Part shown: one piece after another, positions 62,201-64,000 of the stretch
Position numbering within the stretch: the first letter of the stretch is position 1
Layout: every line of letters starts with the position of its first letter
Assembly: GCF_006715225.1 (NCBI RefSeq)
Contig: NZ_VFMU01000001.1
Coordinates: 1,674,001-1,738,000 of the forward strand
Source of the DNA: Arthrobacter sp. SLBN-112
GTDB taxonomy: Bacteria; Actinomycetota; Actinomycetes; Actinomycetales; Micrococcaceae
Direction: 5' to 3'
Length of the DNA stretch: 64,000 nucleotides
Program-made: the position numbers and the translations under genes
The notes under the pieces: model-generated
Told to the model about the DNA's origin: nothing
What the model saw: the letters and a program-made list of their open reading frames with translations, nothing else
Database searches by the model: none

Positions 62201-63495
62201 GGTCCAGCCGGAGCGCTGCGGCCGGGAAGTACCGCGGTGACCACTGCAGCAGCCTCCAGCGTCATCCACGCCTGCAGCTGCGTGGAAAGTTCGACGACGG
62301 CGCCCGGCGGGTACGTCGCAGCGGCAGGCTGGGCGGCGTGCAGCGAGAAGACGCTCCTGCCTTCCAGCCTTGACCGGCCTTCTGTCGGTTCCACAGGGCG
62401 CCGGCCGGACCAGAACGCCTCCGCGGTGTCCGTCACCAGCCGGGCAGCCGTGGCCCGGGTTACTTGCGGCAGCCGGGTATCGGCTGCCGCGAGTGCCAGG
62501 TAGCGGCAGAGGATCCCGGTGAAGAGGCCGCCGTCGCCCGTTCCTTCGCAGCGAAGAACGGTACTGCCCGGAGCCGTGAGCTTCTGGTCCACGGCGTCCA
62601 CCAGCACCGCAGCCCGGGCCAGGTTCTTCTCCCCGCCCAGTTCCAGGAGGGCGCCCAGCACCGGACCCTGGTTGTAGCTGTACACGGCCCGTTCCAGCAC
62701 CACTTCGCCGGCGGGGTTCAGGCGGGCGCCGTCCAGGTACAGGCCCTGCTCCTGGTCGAAGAGGGTGGCGTCCAGCCAGTCCAGCAGTGCCTGTGCCTTG
62801 CCGTGCTGGCCGGTGCGGGCGTAGAACAATGCCACGGGAGCCGTGGCCGGGGTGTTCTTGAAGTCCCGCTTCTTGCTCCAGAATGTGCCGCCGCCCAGGT
62901 CATCGGTGCATGCGGCGTCGAACTGCAGCGCCAGCGACGCACGGACAGTGGCGTTGCGGGCGCGGCCCGGGCGCCGCGTCTCCTCGGCCAGGGCGTCCAG
63001 CCGCAGCGTTGCCAGCGCCAGCCAGGCCATGTCGTCATAGTAATTGTTGACGAAGGTCAGGGCGTTGCGGACCCGGATTCCGGTGACCAGCCGTGAGGCC
63101 AGGCGCCCGGCGCTGGGCCGGTCCGGGCCGTTGAACCTGGCTGCGGGAGTGGCCCCGCCGCCCAGCTCCCGCCGGCCGGTGTCCACCAGGCAGTCCACAT
63201 AATGGGCCTGCCACCAGTAGTGCCACGGGAGGACCAGCGCTGCGGCAGGCCGGACCCGCCGGAGCGCCGCGAGCAACCATCCCCACCGTCCGCCTCCTGG
63301 CTCCTGTCCCGGTGGTTCCTGGACCTGCCCCGCGCCAGGCCGTTCCTGCCCCGCCGTCCGCCTGCCCTGCCACAGCACGGCGCCCAGATGGGTTCCGGGC
63401 AGGAACAGCAGTTTCCGGCCGAACAGCGCGGTCACCGACTGGGCCGCGTGGTCCGCCCTGTCCTGCCAGGCGGCCAAGGAGTTGCTGGAAGTCAT
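62197..63495 (-). CDS. GH76-type (alpha-1,6-mannanase-like) glycoside hydrolase family protein
   Basis: 432 residues, (alpha/alpha)6 fold. The paired catalytic aspartates are in NNYYDDMAWLALATLRL; the helix hairpins WHYWWQAHYVDCLVD, SYNQGPVLGALLELGG and CEGTGDGGLFTGILCRYLA fit GH76. No signal peptide is visible, which is unusual for a polymer hydrolase. It may act on intracellular oligosaccharides or export may be missed. ATG 63495 is chosen over GTG 63504. Convergent with the GH32 gene; a shared carbohydrate role is possible but not shown. Confidence 0.85.
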   Translation of the reverse strand: MTSSNSLAAWQDRADHAAQSVTALFGRKLLFLPGTHLGAVLWQGRRTAGQERPGAGQVQEPPGQEPGGGRWGWLLAALRRVRPAAALVLPWHYWWQAHYVDCLVDTGRRELGGGATPAARFNGPDRPSAGRLASRLVTGIRVRNALTFVNNYYDDMAWLALATLRLDALAEETRRPGRARNATVRASLALQFDAACTDDLGGGTFWSKKRDFKNTPATAPVALFYARTGQHGKAQALLDWLDATLFDQEQGLYLDGARLNPAGEVVLERAVYSYNQGPVLGALLELGGEKNLARAAVLVDAVDQKLTAPGSTVLRCEGTGDGGLFTGILCRYLALAAADTRLPQVTRATAARLVTDTAEAFWSGRRPVEPTEGRSRLEGRSVFSLHAAQPAAATYPPGAVVELSTQLQAWMTLEAAAVVTAVLPGRSAPAGP

Positions 63496-63571
63496 GCCGT
63501 CCACCCTAACCGTGGCACCGCGGCCCGGGGTGCAGCCTGAAGTCCGCCAAGAGTGCGGCAGCGGCTAATTT

Positions 63572-63591
63572 CAGTTAACATGCATTAACTG
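63572..63591. promoter_or_regulatory. Inverted-repeat operator upstream of the SDR gene
   Basis: CAGTTAA (63572-63578) and TTAACTG (63585-63591) are exact inverted arms around six bases, in the 144-bp gap between the divergent GH76 and dehydrogenase genes. TetR-like or similar dimeric binding is likely; the regulator is not identified here. Confidence 0.5.
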
Positions 63592-63639
63592 TTGCTCGAG
63601 GCCGCGCCGCGGCACGGGGACACGCATCAAGGAGGATGT

Positions 63640-64000
63640 ATGGACATCAAAGGCAGCGTCGCACTGGTGACAGGCGGCGCCTCCGGGCTGGGGGCAGCAA
63701 CGGCACAGAGGTTGTTCGACGACGGGGCTTCCGTAGTGCTCATTGACCTCCCTTCCTCCAGCGGGCAGGCAGCGGCGGACGAACTCAACGGCCGCGCCCA
63801 AGCCGGCCAGGCCGCCGCCTTTGCCCCCGCGGACGTGACCAGTGAGGCTGACGTGCGGGCCGCCGTCGGGACCGCTGCAGGGATGGGGCCGCTCCGGATC
63901 GTGGTGAACTGCGCCGGGATTGCCACCCCGGGCAAGGTGCTGGGACGCGACGGCGTGCTGCCCCTGGAAGCATTCAGCCGCGTCATCCAGGTGAACCTGA
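63640..64000 (+). CDS. Short-chain dehydrogenase/reductase, cut by window edge
   Basis: At least 120 residues. The N-terminal cofactor motif VTGGASGLGAATA (TGxxxGxG) is clear, with an acidic Asp in VLIDLP that favours NAD, and the NCAGIATPG (NNAG-type) segment. Similarity of the start to type II 3-hydroxyacyl-CoA dehydrogenases is suggestive, but the catalytic Ser-Tyr-Lys lies beyond the window. GGAGG sits four bases before the ATG-proximal region, a strong start. Confidence 0.87.
   Translation, partial: MDIKGSVALVTGGASGLGAATAQRLFDDGASVVLIDLPSSSGQAAADELNGRAQAGQAAAFAPADVTSEADVRAAVGTAAGMGPLRIVVNCAGIATPGKVLGRDGVLPLEAFSRVIQVNL

Overview
The window is high-GC DNA with short intergenic gaps and many GTG starts. 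Its gene content fits a Gram-positive actinobacterium of the Micrococcaceae, most like Arthrobacter or Pseudarthrobacter. Pointers are the split purS-purQ-purL set, a RamB-type regulator divergent from aceA, subtilisin-inhibitor-like proteins, DUF1990 and AbiEi/DUF559 proteins, and dnaX-recR beside the SRP RNA. The genus is inferred from content. No phage, integrase, transposase or CRISPR array was seen.

Layout. 1-3016: sulfonate-type ABC transporter (ssuB-ssuA-ssuC, minus strand; ssuC is cut by the window edge) behind an S-box (SAM-I) riboswitch that seems to hide the ssuB ribosome binding site. 3125-7314: small housekeeping or uncharacterised genes, including an AbiEi/DUF559 nuclease-like gene set tightly between two long related palindromes. 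7387-10719: purS-purQ-purL. 10989-17718: a secreted subtilase, two subtilisin-inhibitor-like proteins around a gene usually labelled 3-methyladenine glycosylase, and an OhrR/MarR regulator divergent from two small paralogues. 17726-24172: lysC, recR, dnaX, SRP RNA and tRNA-Ser(GGA). 24205-35222: DUF2236 oxygenase, M23 peptidase with a repeat-rich tail, glutathione peroxidase, phosphodiesterase, Stealth sugar-phosphate transferase, HAD hydrolase, a small gene pair ending in a LytR_C protein, TetR, FrnE-like DsbA and a GT4 glycosyltransferase. 35281-40336: amylo-alpha-1,6-glucosidase-like protein, acetyltransferase, 2-hydroxyacid dehydrogenase and a CynX-type permease.

40534-52218 is a carbon-metabolism block. 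It holds malate synthase and isocitrate lyase with divergent RamB, then a TAXI binding lipoprotein in one operon with a histidine kinase and response regulator, a divergent MHS-family dicarboxylate permease, and pyruvate oxidase/dehydrogenase (PoxB type). Together these suggest uptake of organic acids and two-carbon metabolism through the glyoxylate shunt.

52240-64000: thiD, a second AbiEi/DUF559 gene with palindromes near both ends, dienelactone hydrolase, tgt, SRPBCC, NUDIX, VOC and YdeI-like proteins, a levanase-type GH32, a GH76 protein and the start of a short-chain dehydrogenase.

The least explained signals are the long gene-end palindromes, especially the three related ones at 5891-7377, and a 32-bp periodic array at 45378-45545 that changes orientation at a hairpin. 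Functions come from reading motifs in the translated sequence. No database search was run.
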